Source: Burkholderia sp. USMB20 (GTDB lineage: Bacteria; Pseudomonadota; Gammaproteobacteria; Burkholderiales; Burkholderiaceae). Taken from it: DNA of 64,000 bases. Below the pieces are notes generated by a model, which saw nothing but the letters and a program-made list of their open reading frames with translations, ran no database searches and was not told the origin of the DNA. The stretch covers positions 310,001 to 374,000 of the forward strand of contig NZ_JTAN02000001.1 of the NCBI RefSeq assembly GCF_000949135.2, read 5' to 3'. Positions 8,577-17,630 of the stretch are shown piece after piece (the stretch's first letter is position 1; each line of letters opens with the position of its first letter). Position numbers and translations under genes: made by a program.

Positions 8577-9083
8577 ATGATCACGATCCGCCTGCTCGAT
8601 GCCGCCGACGCGGCGCAATTCCAGTCCGTCCGCCTGCGCGCGGTCGCCACGTCGCCAACTTCGTTCCTGCCGACCCGCGACGAGGAAGCCGGCGTCCCGC
8701 TCGACGAATTCGCGACGCGCATCACGCCCACCCACGAGCGCGCCGTGTTCGGCGCATTCGCCGACGCATCGCTCGTCGGCATCACGGGCGTGCGCCGCGA
8801 CGCGCGCGCCAAGGTCGCGCACAAGGCGACGATCTGGGGCGTGTTCGTCGACCCCGCGTACCGCGGCCGCGGCATTGCGCAATCGCTGCTCGACGGCGCG
8901 GCCGCGCACGCGGCACAGGCGTGGGAATGCAGGCAACTGATGCTGTGCGTCAACGAGATCAACGGCACCGCGGAACGGCTGTACGCGTCGCAGGGGTTCG
9001 TCCGGTTCGGCACGGAACCGCGCTCGCTGTTCGTCGACGGCCGCTTCTACGATGAACACCACATGGTCAAGACGCTCGCATGA
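8577..9083 (+). CDS. GNAT-family N-acetyltransferase
   Basis: A 168-residue protein of GNAT size. The fold is read from the N-terminal ITIRLLDAADAAQFQSVR, the central strand TIWGVFVDPAYRGRGIAQSLL, which carries the acetyl-CoA pyrophosphate loop (R-G-x-G-I/A), and the C-terminal ERLYASQGFVRFGTEPRSL. These enzymes transfer an acetyl group from acetyl-CoA to an amine. The acceptor is unknown and the gene stands alone. Confidence 0.88.
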   Translation: MITIRLLDAADAAQFQSVRLRAVATSPTSFLPTRDEEAGVPLDEFATRITPTHERAVFGAFADASLVGITGVRRDARAKVAHKATIWGVFVDPAYRGRGIAQSLLDGAAAHAAQAWECRQLMLCVNEINGTAERLYASQGFVRFGTEPRSLFVDGRFYDEHHMVKTLA

Positions 9084-9661
9084 CGCGTCGCGATCGCATG
9101 CATCGGCCGTCCGCACGCGATCGCTCTCCTGCCCCGTCACATCACCGCTTGTCGCCGATCGTCGTGTTGACCACCTGCCCGCGATCGACACGTTCGTCAG
9201 CGTCATCGCGCTCACGTTGAATGCATGGATCGGCCCCGGCGACGTGACGGTCGGCGAGCGCGCCGTTCCAGCCGATGAAGGCGCGACGCGAGCGATCGGA
9301 CGGGTGAAGACGAAGGGCGGCGGCTTGCGGCCGTGGGCGCGACTCCTTCAGCGGTCCAGGTATCGACACGCCGGACGGCATATCTCTACTCATACGTCGT
9401 CACACTACATTGCGAAGTCCAGACGTGGTCGCCACCGCGTACATGACGGTCGTTTACCCCACTTTTGCTGATACCTCGCCCCGTATGTGTGCGCACACTC
9501 ACTTCCTGATCGGCCTACATAGATATCCGTTGTCGTATGTTTATGCGCAAAAACTCCACGTCTGACGGATACACGGTCGAGTCCGAATCGACCACGCGCA
9601 TGGAATATGACAAGCTCGCGGAGACGTCAACATTCCATTCAAACCGTCACAGGAGCCTCAA
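9084..9661. other. 578-bp intergenic region upstream of the aminotransferase gene
   Basis: No credible coding sequence. From about 9400 it becomes AT-richer toward the aminotransferase gene. A 12-base perfect palindrome GTGTGCGCACAC lies at 9487-9498 and could be an operator. An AGGAG ribosome site lies just before the TTG start of the next gene. Confidence 0.6.
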
Positions 9662-11020
9662 TTGCAGACCCGCCACGGAGTCGACCTCATCCGCGCCCGC
9701 GCGCTGTTCGATCGCGAGCGCCGTGCATTCACCGAAGCCATGCCGATCTCCCGCGCGTTGTCCGCGGAAGCGTCCGAGCATTTGCTGTTCGGCGTGCCGC
9801 TGCACTGGATGCAGGACTGGTCGACCCCGTTCTCGCTGGTCGTGAAGGAGGCGCGCGGCGCGACCTTCACCGACGTCGACGGTCATCGTTACGCGGACTT
9901 CTGTCTCGGCGACACGGGCGCGATGTTCGGCCATGCGCCCGAGCCGGTCGCACGCGCGCTCGCCGAACAGGCGACGCGCGGCTACACGACGATGCTGCCG
10001 AGCGAGGACGCCGCCTGGGTGTCGCGCGAACTCGCGCGCCGCTTCAGGCTGCCGGTCTGGCAGTTCGCGCTGAGCGCGAGCGACGCGAATCGCTTCGTGC
10101 TGCGCTGGGCGCGCGCGGCCACCGGCCGCAACACGATCGTCGTGTTCAACGGCTGCTATCACGGCACGGTCGACGACGTGTTCGTCGATCTCGTCGACGG
10201 CCGTGCGGTGCAGCGCGACAGCCTGCTCGGGCAGTCCTACGACCTGCTCGCGAACACACGCGTGGTCGAGTTCAACGATCTGGCCGCGCTCGAGGCGGCA
10301 CTGAAGGATGGCGACGTCGCATGCGTGCTCGCCGAGCCGGCGATGACGAACATCGGGATGGTGCTGCCCGAGCCGGGCTTCTGGGAGGCGGCGCGCGAAC
10401 TCACGCGCCGCTACGGCACGCTGCTCGTGATCGACGAAACCCACACGATCAGCAGCGGCCCGGGCGGCTACGCGGCCGCGCACAGTCTCGAACCGGACGC
10501 GCTGGTGGTCGGCAAGCCGATCGCGGGCGGCGTGCCGTGCGCGGTGTACGGGTTCAGCGCGGACTTCGCGGAACGCGCGAAACAGGCGAAGCTGAGCGCA
10601 CCGCCCGGCCATTCCGGGATCGGCACGACGCTCACCGCGAACATGCTCGCGATGCATGCGATGCGCGCGACGCTCGCCGACGTCGCGACCGATGCCGCGT
10701 ATGCGCATATGTTCGCGCTCGCCGCGCGGCTCGCGGCCGGGCTCGAACAGGCGATCGCAAAACACGGGCTGCCGTGGTGCGTGACGCGCATCGGCGCGCG
10801 CACCGAGTTCCAGTTCACGCCCGTGCCGCCGCGCAACGGCACGATCGCCGGCGAGCAGCTCGACAGCGAACTCGAGCACATCGTGCATCTGTATCTGCTG
10901 AACCGCGGCGTGCTGATCACGCCGTTCCACAACATGATGCTCGTATGTCCGCAGACGACGGCCGACGATGTCGACACGCTCGTCGCGCAGTTCGACGCGT
11001 GCCTGGGTGAACTGGTGTGA
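9662..11020 (+). CDS. Class-III PLP aminotransferase, glutamate-1-semialdehyde aminomutase-like
   Basis: A 452-residue protein of aminotransferase class III. The PLP lysine is K285 in VVGKPIAGGVP and the cofactor-ring Asp is D258 in LLVIDETHT. N-terminal features include DVDGHRYADFCLGDTGAMFGH, and the cofactor-binding region holds FNGCYHGTVDD. Closest in style to glutamate-1-semialdehyde 2,1-aminomutases, but with no haem gene nearby and a divergent N-terminus it is probably a transaminase or aminomutase of specialised metabolism. The start is a TTG at 9662, preceded by AGGAG at ideal spacing; no ATG or GTG close by has a comparable site. The gene appears monocistronic. Confidence 0.85.
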   Translation: MQTRHGVDLIRARALFDRERRAFTEAMPISRALSAEASEHLLFGVPLHWMQDWSTPFSLVVKEARGATFTDVDGHRYADFCLGDTGAMFGHAPEPVARALAEQATRGYTTMLPSEDAAWVSRELARRFRLPVWQFALSASDANRFVLRWARAATGRNTIVVFNGCYHGTVDDVFVDLVDGRAVQRDSLLGQSYDLLANTRVVEFNDLAALEAALKDGDVACVLAEPAMTNIGMVLPEPGFWEAARELTRRYGTLLVIDETHTISSGPGGYAAAHSLEPDALVVGKPIAGGVPCAVYGFSADFAERAKQAKLSAPPGHSGIGTTLTANMLAMHAMRATLADVATDAAYAHMFALAARLAAGLEQAIAKHGLPWCVTRIGARTEFQFTPVPPRNGTIAGEQLDSELEHIVHLYLLNRGVLITPFHNMMLVCPQTTADDVDTLVAQFDACLGELV

Positions 11021-11082
11021 TGTGAGACACGCGGTGCGTCCGGCTCGCCTGCATCGGGCCGACCGGACGCCTGCCCGACGCT

Positions 11083-11494
11083 ACTTCAGCAGATCCGTCG
11101 AATCGACCGGCGTGCCCAGCGCGCCCACGGAGCACGCACTCACTTCCCGCTCCGCACGCAGCGCCCCACACGTATCGACGCGGCCACTTCAGCAAATCGG
11201 TCGAATCGACCTGCGCGCCCAGCACGCCCACGGAGCGCGCACTCACTTCCCGCTCCACACGCAGCGCCCCACACGTATCGACGCGGCCACTTCAGCAAAT
11301 CGGTCGAATCGACCTGCGCGCCCAGCACGCCCACGGAGCGCGCACTCACTTCCCGCTCCACACGCAGTGCCCCACACGTATCGACGCGCCTACTTTGGCA
11401 GATCGGTCGGATCGACCTGCGTGCCGGGCACTCCCGCGGTGCGCGCACTCACTTCGAGTTCGTCGCGCAGCGCCGCACGCGTATCGCCGCCGCC
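11083..11494. repeat. 103-bp tandem repeat, three extra copies plus the gene-borne copy
   Basis: Near-identical units begin at 11083, 11186, 11289 and 11392, each spaced exactly 103 bases. The unit at 11392-11494 is the 3' end of the serine hydrolase gene (last codons and stop). The three units beyond it lie outside the gene and are more alike to each other than to the gene copy. Because 103 is not a multiple of 3, reading through would shift frame. The whole non-genic gap (11021-11389) is essentially filled by these copies. Confidence 0.9.
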
Positions 11495-12685
11495 CTGCCC
11501 CGGCGCCGCACCGCCATCGAGCGCCGGCAGGATGTAGCCGTTCACCATCCGCCGGAACAGCTTCACGTTCTCCGCGTCGCGCAGGCCGCCGTCCACCGGC
11601 AGCACGCCCGTCATCACGATCACCGTATTGCGTTTCGGCAGCACCGTGATGAATTGCCCCTTGAAGCCCATCGCGTCGAATTCCGGCTCGCTGTCGACGA
11701 TGTTGTTGATCCACCAGTAGTAACCGAAGTGCGGCGACACGCGCGGCGCCGTCATCTGCGCGATCCACGCCTGCGGCACCACCTGCCGCCCCTGCCAGCG
11801 CCCGCCGTCGAGCACGAGCATGCCGATCTTCGCCATGTCGACGGCACGCAGCCGCAGCCCCCAGCCGGCCGACACGAGCCCCGTGCGGTCCGCGCGCTCC
11901 CATGCGGCGCGCTTCATGTCGAGCGGGCCGAACAGGTGCGTGCGCGCATAGCGCTCGACGGGTTCGCCGGCCGCCGCGCTCAACATCGCCGACGCGAGAA
12001 TCGGGTTCACGTCGGTGTACTCGAATGCGGTGCCCGGCGCGACCTTCGGCGCGGCCGACGCGGCGAGCTTCAGCCGGTCCGGCGCCGTGTAGTAGATTGG
12101 ATCGTCCTTCGGGCTGAAGTCGTAATGCAGCCCGCTCGCCATCGACAGCACGTGCTTCAGCGCGATGCCGCGCTTGTCCGCGAGCGCGCCGCCGAGTTCG
12201 GGGCGCCACGCGGCGAGCCGCGCGGCCACCGGCTCGTCGACATGCACGGCGCCCTGATCAACCAGGATGCCCGCGACCAGCGACGTCACGGCCTTCGTCA
12301 CCGAGTACAGCTCGTACGTCGAGTCGCGCGACGCGTTCGCGCCGTAGCGCTCGAAGATCAGCTTGCCGTCCTTCACGACGAGCAGGCTGTACACGTCGAG
12401 CTTCTGCTCGCGGATCCAGCGCGACAGCGCGACGAGCTTGCGCGAATCGACGCCGACGTCTTCCGGCACGGCAACCGTGATGCCGGTTTCATGCAGCGGC
12501 GGCAGCGGCAACGCGTCGGCCGCGTGCGCCGCGGACAGCACCGGTGCCGATGCGGACATCAGCGCACCGCCGCCGATCAGCAACGCGGCAACCCGCGCGA
12601 GCAGCCGGCGCATGAACGGCGCAGCGGGCCGCCGCGCATCGGAACGCCACGCGGACGAATGGTCAATGAAGTTTGCAATCCTCAT
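11390..12685 (-). CDS. Serine hydrolase of the class-C beta-lactamase/CubicO fold, copy B
   Basis: A 431-residue protein. The SxxK nucleophile motif is in YELYSVTKAVTSLV and the second-motif tyrosine lies in FEYTDVNP. The hydrophobic stretch ALLIGGGALMSASAPVLSAAHA fits an exported protein. Relatives include esterases, peptide or nylon-oligomer hydrolases and penicillin-binding-like enzymes; the substrate is unknown. I use the ATG at 12685 because a GGAG lies 8 bases upstream and it overlaps the previous stop (TGATG), suggesting translational coupling; an ATG at 12613 would give a cleaner signal peptide. The gene is a paralogue of its upstream neighbour and its 3' end is tandemly duplicated downstream. 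Confidence 0.87.
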   Translation of the reverse strand: MRIANFIDHSSAWRSDARRPAAPFMRRLLARVAALLIGGGALMSASAPVLSAAHAADALPLPPLHETGITVAVPEDVGVDSRKLVALSRWIREQKLDVYSLLVVKDGKLIFERYGANASRDSTYELYSVTKAVTSLVAGILVDQGAVHVDEPVAARLAAWRPELGGALADKRGIALKHVLSMASGLHYDFSPKDDPIYYTAPDRLKLAASAAPKVAPGTAFEYTDVNPILASAMLSAAAGEPVERYARTHLFGPLDMKRAAWERADRTGLVSAGWGLRLRAVDMAKIGMLVLDGGRWQGRQVVPQAWIAQMTAPRVSPHFGYYWWINNIVDSEPEFDAMGFKGQFITVLPKRNTVIVMTGVLPVDGGLRDAENVKLFRRMVNGYILPALDGGAAPGQGGGDTRAALRDELEVSARTAGVPGTQVDPTDLPK

Positions 12686-13884
12686 CAAATCTCCGGTGCA
12701 TCGTTGAACGCGGTGGCGGTACCCGGCACCCCCTTCGTCTGCTGGCTGCGCTCGAGTTCGTCGCGCAGCGCCTGCGTGGCTGCCGCGCTTTCGACCGGCG
12801 GCCGCGCGGGCGTGAGCGCCGGCAGGATGTAGTCGCCGACCATCCGCCGATAGAGGTTCAGGTAGGTCGCGTCGCGCAAGCCGCCGTCGGTCGGCAGCAG
12901 GCTCGTCATCACGACGACTGCGCGCTGCGCGGGCAGCACCGTGATGAACTGCCCCTTGAAGCCCATCGCGCCGAATTCCGGCGTGCCGTGCTCGACGACA
13001 TGGCCGATCCAGCAGTAGTAGCCGTAGTCGGCCGCGGCCGGCGATGGCGTCGTCATCTGCCCGACCCAGCCGGCCGGCACGACCTGCTTGCCGTTCCAGC
13101 GGCCGTTGTCGAGCAGCAGCATGCCGATCTTCGCCATGTCGACGGCGCGCAGCCGCAGGCCCCAGCCGCCCGCCACCGCGCCGGTGCCGTCGGCGCCGCT
13201 CCAGCGGTAGTGCGCGAAGCCGAGCGGCTCGAACAGCCGCTTGCGCGCGAAGTCGTCCTCCCGCTCCCGCGCGGCGATCGACACGGCCGTGCCGACCAGC
13301 ACCGGGTTCACGTCGATGTAGTCGAAGTGCGTGCCGGGCGGCTGCGCGGCGCGGCTCGTCACGGCAACCTGCAGCCGGTCGGGCGCGTCGTAGTACAGCG
13401 GATCGGTGCCTTCGCGCGTCGTGTAGCGCAACCCGCTCGACATCGACATCAGGTGCCGCAGCTCGATATCCTGCTTGTCCGCGAGTTCGCTCGCGAGATC
13501 GGGCCGCGCGGCCGCGATCAGCGGCGCGACCTTCGTCGACGGGCCGAGCTTGCCTTCGCCGTCGAGAATGCCGGCGAGCAGCGCGGTGATCGTCTTCGTC
13601 ACCGAATACAGCTCGTAGTTGTTGTCGCGCGTGAGGCCGTCGCCGTAGCGCTCGAACACGATCTTGCCGTCCTTCACGACGACGAGGCTGCGCACGTCCA
13701 TCCGGTCGCGGCGCAGCCATTCGGACAGCCGCACGAGCGGCGCCGAATCGACGCCGGCCGACTCGGGCACGACGCTCGGCGGGTCCTGCGGCGCGCCGCC
13801 GGCAGCCAGCGCCGGGCCGCCGCCGCATGATCCGGCGACGATTGCCGCGGCCGCGAGGCCGCGCATTGCGAGGAAAACGCTCAT
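12685..13884 (-). CDS. Serine hydrolase of the class-C beta-lactamase/CubicO fold, copy A
   Basis: A 399-residue paralogue of copy B. The catalytic SxxK is in YELYSVTKTITALLAG, and FDYIDVNPVLVG and the C-terminal AMGFKGQFITVLPAQRAVVV match copy B closely. A signal sequence with a possible lipobox (VAGSCGGG) suggests export, perhaps as a lipoprotein. The start is the ATG at 13884 with AGGAG upstream; a longer open frame to 13944 lacks such a site. It lies 69 bp after the hydantoinase gene on the same strand, so it is probably part of that operon, hydrolysing an amide or ester made or imported there (inference). Confidence 0.87.
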   Translation of the reverse strand: MSVFLAMRGLAAAAIVAGSCGGGPALAAGGAPQDPPSVVPESAGVDSAPLVRLSEWLRRDRMDVRSLVVVKDGKIVFERYGDGLTRDNNYELYSVTKTITALLAGILDGEGKLGPSTKVAPLIAAARPDLASELADKQDIELRHLMSMSSGLRYTTREGTDPLYYDAPDRLQVAVTSRAAQPPGTHFDYIDVNPVLVGTAVSIAAREREDDFARKRLFEPLGFAHYRWSGADGTGAVAGGWGLRLRAVDMAKIGMLLLDNGRWNGKQVVPAGWVGQMTTPSPAAADYGYYCWIGHVVEHGTPEFGAMGFKGQFITVLPAQRAVVVMTSLLPTDGGLRDATYLNLYRRMVGDYILPALTPARPPVESAAATQALRDELERSQQTKGVPGTATAFNDAPEI

Positions 13885-13953
13885 CGTAGCTCCTGTTGAA
13901 ACGGCGCCCGCCGCGTCGCGCGGGCGCTCATATCGCAATCGCATCGCGCGACG

Positions 13954-15369
13954 TCAATCAAGACACGGCTTGCCGGCCGGCAGGAACTGCCCGCGCCCCG
14001 GCTCCGCGGCGAGCAGCCGGCCGTCCTCGACGAGCAGCTCGCCGCGCGACAGGCAATGACGCGGCCAGCCCGTCACCTCGGTCCCTTCATAAGGCGTGTA
14101 GTCGACCGCATGATGCAGCGACGCATTCGCGATCCGCACGCGCTTGTCCGGATCCCACACGACGATATCCGCATCGGCGCCGACCGCGATCGTCCCCTTG
14201 CGCGGATACAGCCCGTACAGCTTCGCGGGCCGCAGTGACGTCAGCTCGACGAACTGATGCAGCGACAGCTTCCCCTTGCGCACGCCATCGAACAACAACG
14301 GCAGCCGCGTCTCGAGACCGGGAATCCCGTTCGGGATATGGTCGAACGAGACGGCCTGCCCGCCCGGATGCTTGCCGCACGGATCGTCGTAGTTGAACGG
14401 CGCGTGATCGGACGAGAATACCGAGAACACGCCCTGCTTCAGCGCCTTCCACACCGCCTGCTGGTTGGCCGGATCGCGCGGCGGCGGGCTGCATACGCAT
14501 TTCGCGCCTTCGTAGCCGTCGTGACCGTGATGACCGAGATCGGCGGCCGTCAGATACAGGTACTGCGGGCAGGTTTCGGCCAGGATCGGCAGGCCGCGCG
14601 ATTGTCCCCAGCGGATCTGCTCGATCGCCTCGGCGCCCGACACGTGCACGATCAGGATCGGCACGTCCACGAGTTCCGCGAACGCGATCGCGCGATGCGT
14701 CGCCTCGCGCTCGACCACGGCCGGCCGCGCGTGCGCATGAAAATGCGGCGCGACGTGGCCGTCGCCGAGCAGCCGCTCGGTCAGCCAGCCGATGCAGTCC
14801 GAATTCTCCGCATGCACCATCACGAGCGCGCCGTGCTCGCGCGCGACCGACAGCACGTCGAGCATCTGCCGGTCGTTCAGCTTCAGGTCGTCGTAGGTCA
14901 TGTACACCTTGAACGACGTGTAGCCGTTCGCGATCAGCCGCGGCAGCTCCTCGGCCAGCACGTGCGGCGTCGGATCGGCGACGATCAGGTGAAAACCATA
15001 GTCGATCAGCGCGCGCCCTTCCGCGCGCCGGTGATAGTCGTCGACGGCCGCCTGCAGCGACTGCCCCTTCGCCTGCGCGGCGAACGGCACGACGGTGGTC
15101 GTGCCGCCGCACAGCGCGGAGCGCGTGCCGGACAGGAAATCGTCGGCCATCTTCAGCCCGTCGGGCATCGGCTGGTCGAGGTGGCAGTGCGCATCGACGC
15201 CGCCCGGCATCACGAGCATGCCGCTCGCATCGAGCTCGCGCGGCGCGCGCGGCAGCCCGTGGCCGAGCATGGCCACGCGCCCCGCGCGGATGCCGATGTC
15301 GCACGAGAACCGGTCCGCCGCCGTCACGACGTCCGCGTGACGGATCACGAAATCGAGATCGTTCGACAT
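13954..15369 (-). CDS. hydA: Dihydropyrimidinase / D-hydantoinase
   Basis: A 471-residue enzyme of the expected length. The metal site is visible: H61 and H63 in GVDAHCHLDQP, the carbamylated lysine K154 in SFKVYMTYDD, the histidines of MVHAEN and ILIVHVSGAEA, and the aspartate of SSDHAPF. Family role: reversible hydrolytic opening of dihydropyrimidines or 5-substituted hydantoins in the cytoplasm. The gene starts 10 bp after the arylmalonate-decarboxylase-like gene, clearly in one operon. No carbamoylase (beta-ureidopropionase or N-carbamoyl-amino-acid hydrolase) is recognisable in the operon, so the true substrate may be another cyclic amide or imide. Confidence 0.9.
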   Translation of the reverse strand: MSNDLDFVIRHADVVTAADRFSCDIGIRAGRVAMLGHGLPRAPRELDASGMLVMPGGVDAHCHLDQPMPDGLKMADDFLSGTRSALCGGTTTVVPFAAQAKGQSLQAAVDDYHRRAEGRALIDYGFHLIVADPTPHVLAEELPRLIANGYTSFKVYMTYDDLKLNDRQMLDVLSVAREHGALVMVHAENSDCIGWLTERLLGDGHVAPHFHAHARPAVVEREATHRAIAFAELVDVPILIVHVSGAEAIEQIRWGQSRGLPILAETCPQYLYLTAADLGHHGHDGYEGAKCVCSPPPRDPANQQAVWKALKQGVFSVFSSDHAPFNYDDPCGKHPGGQAVSFDHIPNGIPGLETRLPLLFDGVRKGKLSLHQFVELTSLRPAKLYGLYPRKGTIAVGADADIVVWDPDKRVRIANASLHHAVDYTPYEGTEVTGWPRHCLSRGELLVEDGRLLAAEPGRGQFLPAGKPCLD

Positions 15370-15379
15370 GACTCGCGCC

Positions 15380-16108
15380 TCAGATCACGTCGCTGAAGAG
15401 ACGCCCCCAGCCCTTCACCTGCCGCGTGTCGTAGTCGGCGAGCTGCAGCGACTTCCACACGACGGTCGAGATCGTGTCGTAGATCGGAATGCCCGTCTCT
15501 TCCTCGAGCGCCGGCACCAGGTGCGCGGCGTTCAGGTTCGTGCAGAAGATCGAGATCGCGCGCGGGCCGGCCTTCGCCACTTCGCGCACCATCCCGCCGA
15601 TCTGGTCGCCCGTCACTTCGGAGAACGAGAAATTGACCTTCAGGTTCAGGTGGCGCTCGGCGATGCAGTTCAGCCCCGAGCGGCGATAGTTGTCGACGAT
15701 CTTCGTCTGCACGTCGTCGAGATACGGCGTGACGAGGCCGAACTCGTGCGCGTTCGTCTTCTTCAGGATCTCGTTGAGCGCGAGCACCGACGTCGTGGCC
15801 GGAATGCCGGTCGCCGCGGTGATGCGCTGGCACAGCCGCTCGTCGGCCTCGAAGCCGAGCCAGCCGGACGACGTGCCGTTCCACGCGATCACGTCGACCT
15901 TCGCGTCGGCGAGCAGCATCGCGGCCTGGATGATCTTGTCGTCGTCGAACTGGCCGAGCGCCTGGCCCGTCAGCGAGATTTCGGTGACGGGAAAGCGCGC
16001 GAAGTGCGCGGACACGCCCGGCAGGCCGGCGACCATCGCGCTCGTCAGCGGTTCGAGCGACGTGTTGGACGAAGGGGTGAGCATGCCGAGCAGGGTACGT
16101 TTCTTCAT
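15380..16108 (-). CDS. Arylmalonate decarboxylase-like member of the Asp/Glu racemase superfamily
   Basis: A 242-residue protein. The N-terminus KRTLLGMLTPSSNTSLEP and the phrase FGLVTPYLDDVQ place it with maleate isomerase/arylmalonate decarboxylase. Racemases and maleate isomerases use two cysteines. Here the first position is glycine (G78 in AWNGTSSGW) and only the second is cysteine (C189 in SIFCTNLNAAHL). That Gly/Cys pair is the arrangement known for arylmalonate decarboxylase (G74/C188), and the C-terminal GWGRLFSD also matches it. It is therefore more likely a decarboxylase or one-cysteine isomerase than a hydantoin racemase, despite its place next to a hydantoinase. Confidence 0.82.
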   Translation of the reverse strand: MKKRTLLGMLTPSSNTSLEPLTSAMVAGLPGVSAHFARFPVTEISLTGQALGQFDDDKIIQAAMLLADAKVDVIAWNGTSSGWLGFEADERLCQRITAATGIPATTSVLALNEILKKTNAHEFGLVTPYLDDVQTKIVDNYRRSGLNCIAERHLNLKVNFSFSEVTGDQIGGMVREVAKAGPRAISIFCTNLNAAHLVPALEEETGIPIYDTISTVVWKSLQLADYDTRQVKGWGRLFSDVI

Positions 16109-16159
16109 GGTGGTTTTCTCTCTACCAGTAAATGCAGTCGATGCAGTGAAAGGGGTCGG

Positions 16160-17458
16160 TCAGACGGGGAGCTTGTTTTCGTAGTCGATCGCGCTGGAGC
16201 ACACGAGCAGGCCGACGCCGGCCGCCGCGAACACCATCAGCGCAAGGAAGTAGGAACCGGTGAACTGCACGATCGCGCCGACGAGGATCGGCACGGTGAT
16301 GCCGCCGATGTTGCCGCCGAGGTTCATGAGGCCGCCGAGGAAGCCGATCTTGTTGCGTGTGCCGAGCGACGACGGGATGCACCAGTACAGCCCGCACCAG
16401 CGCAGGAAGAACAGCGTCGTCGACAGCAGCGCGACGCACACGACCGGGCTCTTCACGTAGGCGACGGAAAAGATCGACACGGTCGCGATCACCGCGGCGA
16501 TGCCGAACAGCGTGCGCATCACGACGTTCGGACGCCCGCCCGCGGCCTTCCACTTGTCGGCGATCCAGCCGCCGAGCAGCTCGCCGACGAAGCCGCAGAA
16601 AAAGATGATGAAGGTCGACCCGCCCATCTGCTTGATGTCGAAGCCGTGCACCTTGTGCAGGTAGTTCGGCATCCACGTGAGCAGCCCGTAGAACACGCTG
16701 TTGAAGCACATCCAGCCGAAGAACATGCACCACACCGAGCGGTACTTGAAGAAGTCACGCGAGCGCCCCGATGCACCGGCCGGCTCGGCCGCGAGGTCGC
16801 TCGCGTGAGACGCCTCGATGTAGTCGGCCTCGAGATCGTTGACGCCCGGATGCTCGCGCGGCGTGTTGCGGATGTAGTACCAGGCGAGGAAACCGGCCAG
16901 CACGGTGCCGACGCCGGCCACCGCGAACGCGAGCCGCCACGAGCCGAGCAGCGCGATCAGGCCGGCGATCAGCACCGCGCCCAGGGCCGCGCCGAGCGGC
17001 GCGCCGCCGTCGAGCAGCGTGGCGCCGCGGCCGCGCTCGGTCTGCGTCATCCAGATCGCGTTGAGCTTGCCGCCGGCCGGATAGATCGGCGCTTCGGATG
17101 CGCCGAGGCCGAGGCGCGTGAGCAGCAGCGACGGCGCGTTCGTGCACAGCGCGGCGATCGCCTGGAAGAAGCCCCAGAACACGGTCGCCGTCGCGATCAC
17201 GATGCGCGGCTTGAACCGGTCGGCCAGCATCCCGCCCGGGATCTGCATCACCGCATAGGTCCAGAAGAACGAGCTGAGGATCAGGCCCTCCATCGCCGGC
17301 CCGATCTTGAACTCCTGCGAGATGTAAGGCATGGCGACGGACAGCGACGCGCGATCGACGTAGTTGATCGCGATGAGGCTCAGCATGACGACGAATATCT
17401 TCCAGCGGACGGCGGACTTGCCGACCGTCAGGGCAGCGACACCGGAGGTTGAAGACAT
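16160..17458 (-). CDS. MFS transporter, anion:cation symporter (ACS) type
   Basis: A 432-residue membrane protein with 12 predicted helices. ACS-family signatures include INYVDRASLSVAMPYI in helix 1, the FFWTYAVMQIPGGMLADRFKPR loop (helices 2-3) and a central cytoplasmic loop around residues 190-225. ACS members import organic anions by proton symport. The ATG at 17458 was chosen for its upstream TGGAG and because it gives a normal short N-terminal tail. It is the first gene of the hydantoinase operon and is divergent from the GntR regulator, so it probably imports the pathway's substrate. Confidence 0.88.
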   Translation of the reverse strand: MSSTSGVAALTVGKSAVRWKIFVVMLSLIAINYVDRASLSVAMPYISQEFKIGPAMEGLILSSFFWTYAVMQIPGGMLADRFKPRIVIATATVFWGFFQAIAALCTNAPSLLLTRLGLGASEAPIYPAGGKLNAIWMTQTERGRGATLLDGGAPLGAALGAVLIAGLIALLGSWRLAFAVAGVGTVLAGFLAWYYIRNTPREHPGVNDLEADYIEASHASDLAAEPAGASGRSRDFFKYRSVWCMFFGWMCFNSVFYGLLTWMPNYLHKVHGFDIKQMGGSTFIIFFCGFVGELLGGWIADKWKAAGGRPNVVMRTLFGIAAVIATVSIFSVAYVKSPVVCVALLSTTLFFLRWCGLYWCIPSSLGTRNKIGFLGGLMNLGGNIGGITVPILVGAIVQFTGSYFLALMVFAAAGVGLLVCSSAIDYENKLPV

Positions 17459-17544
17459 GAACGGACTCCAGGGATGAACGAGGATGGTCAGGACGTCGCG
17501 CAACGTTGAGCCGAGTATAGGATTAGAAATTTATAATTACTGTT

Positions 17545-17617
17545 AGCGTAAACGCTTGGTTTCATTGAATTTGTTTTATCACTATCGTGGTGCAGGGTAA
17601 GCCCCGATATCGTGATA
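17545..17617. promoter_or_regulatory. Divergent control region with two inverted repeats (MFS operon / gntR)
   Basis: The 172-bp gap is markedly AT-rich around 17520-17580. It holds AGCGT-AA-ACGCT (17545-17556). It also has a longer imperfect inverted repeat of TATCAC-TATCG (17577-17587) and CGATATCGTGATA (17605-17617), which ends 13 bases before the gntR start. Either could be the operator of the GntR protein, giving autoregulation plus control of the operon. Confidence 0.45.
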
Positions 17618-17630
17618 AGCTTGCGCCATC

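Noticed and set aside
9142-9393. 83-codon minus-strand frame between the acetyltransferase and aminotransferase genes
   Set aside because: No recognisable domain, poor ribosome site and antisense-like composition; treated as non-coding.
11083-11391. Repeats after the serine hydrolase considered as a C-terminal protein extension
   Set aside because: The gene's stop codon lies at the first unit boundary and the 103-base period would shift the frame at each unit.
11346-12209. 287-codon minus-strand frame overlapping the serine hydrolase and the 103-bp repeats
   Set aside because: It is a +1 frame of the hydrolase gene running into the repeat array; the in-frame hydrolase has all the conserved motifs.
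15368-17452. Long plus-strand open frame of 694 codons opposite the hydantoinase operon
   Set aside because: Arg/His/Ala/Glu-rich composition typical of the antisense of high-GC genes. The minus strand here has two well-recognised proteins (AMDase-like, MFS).
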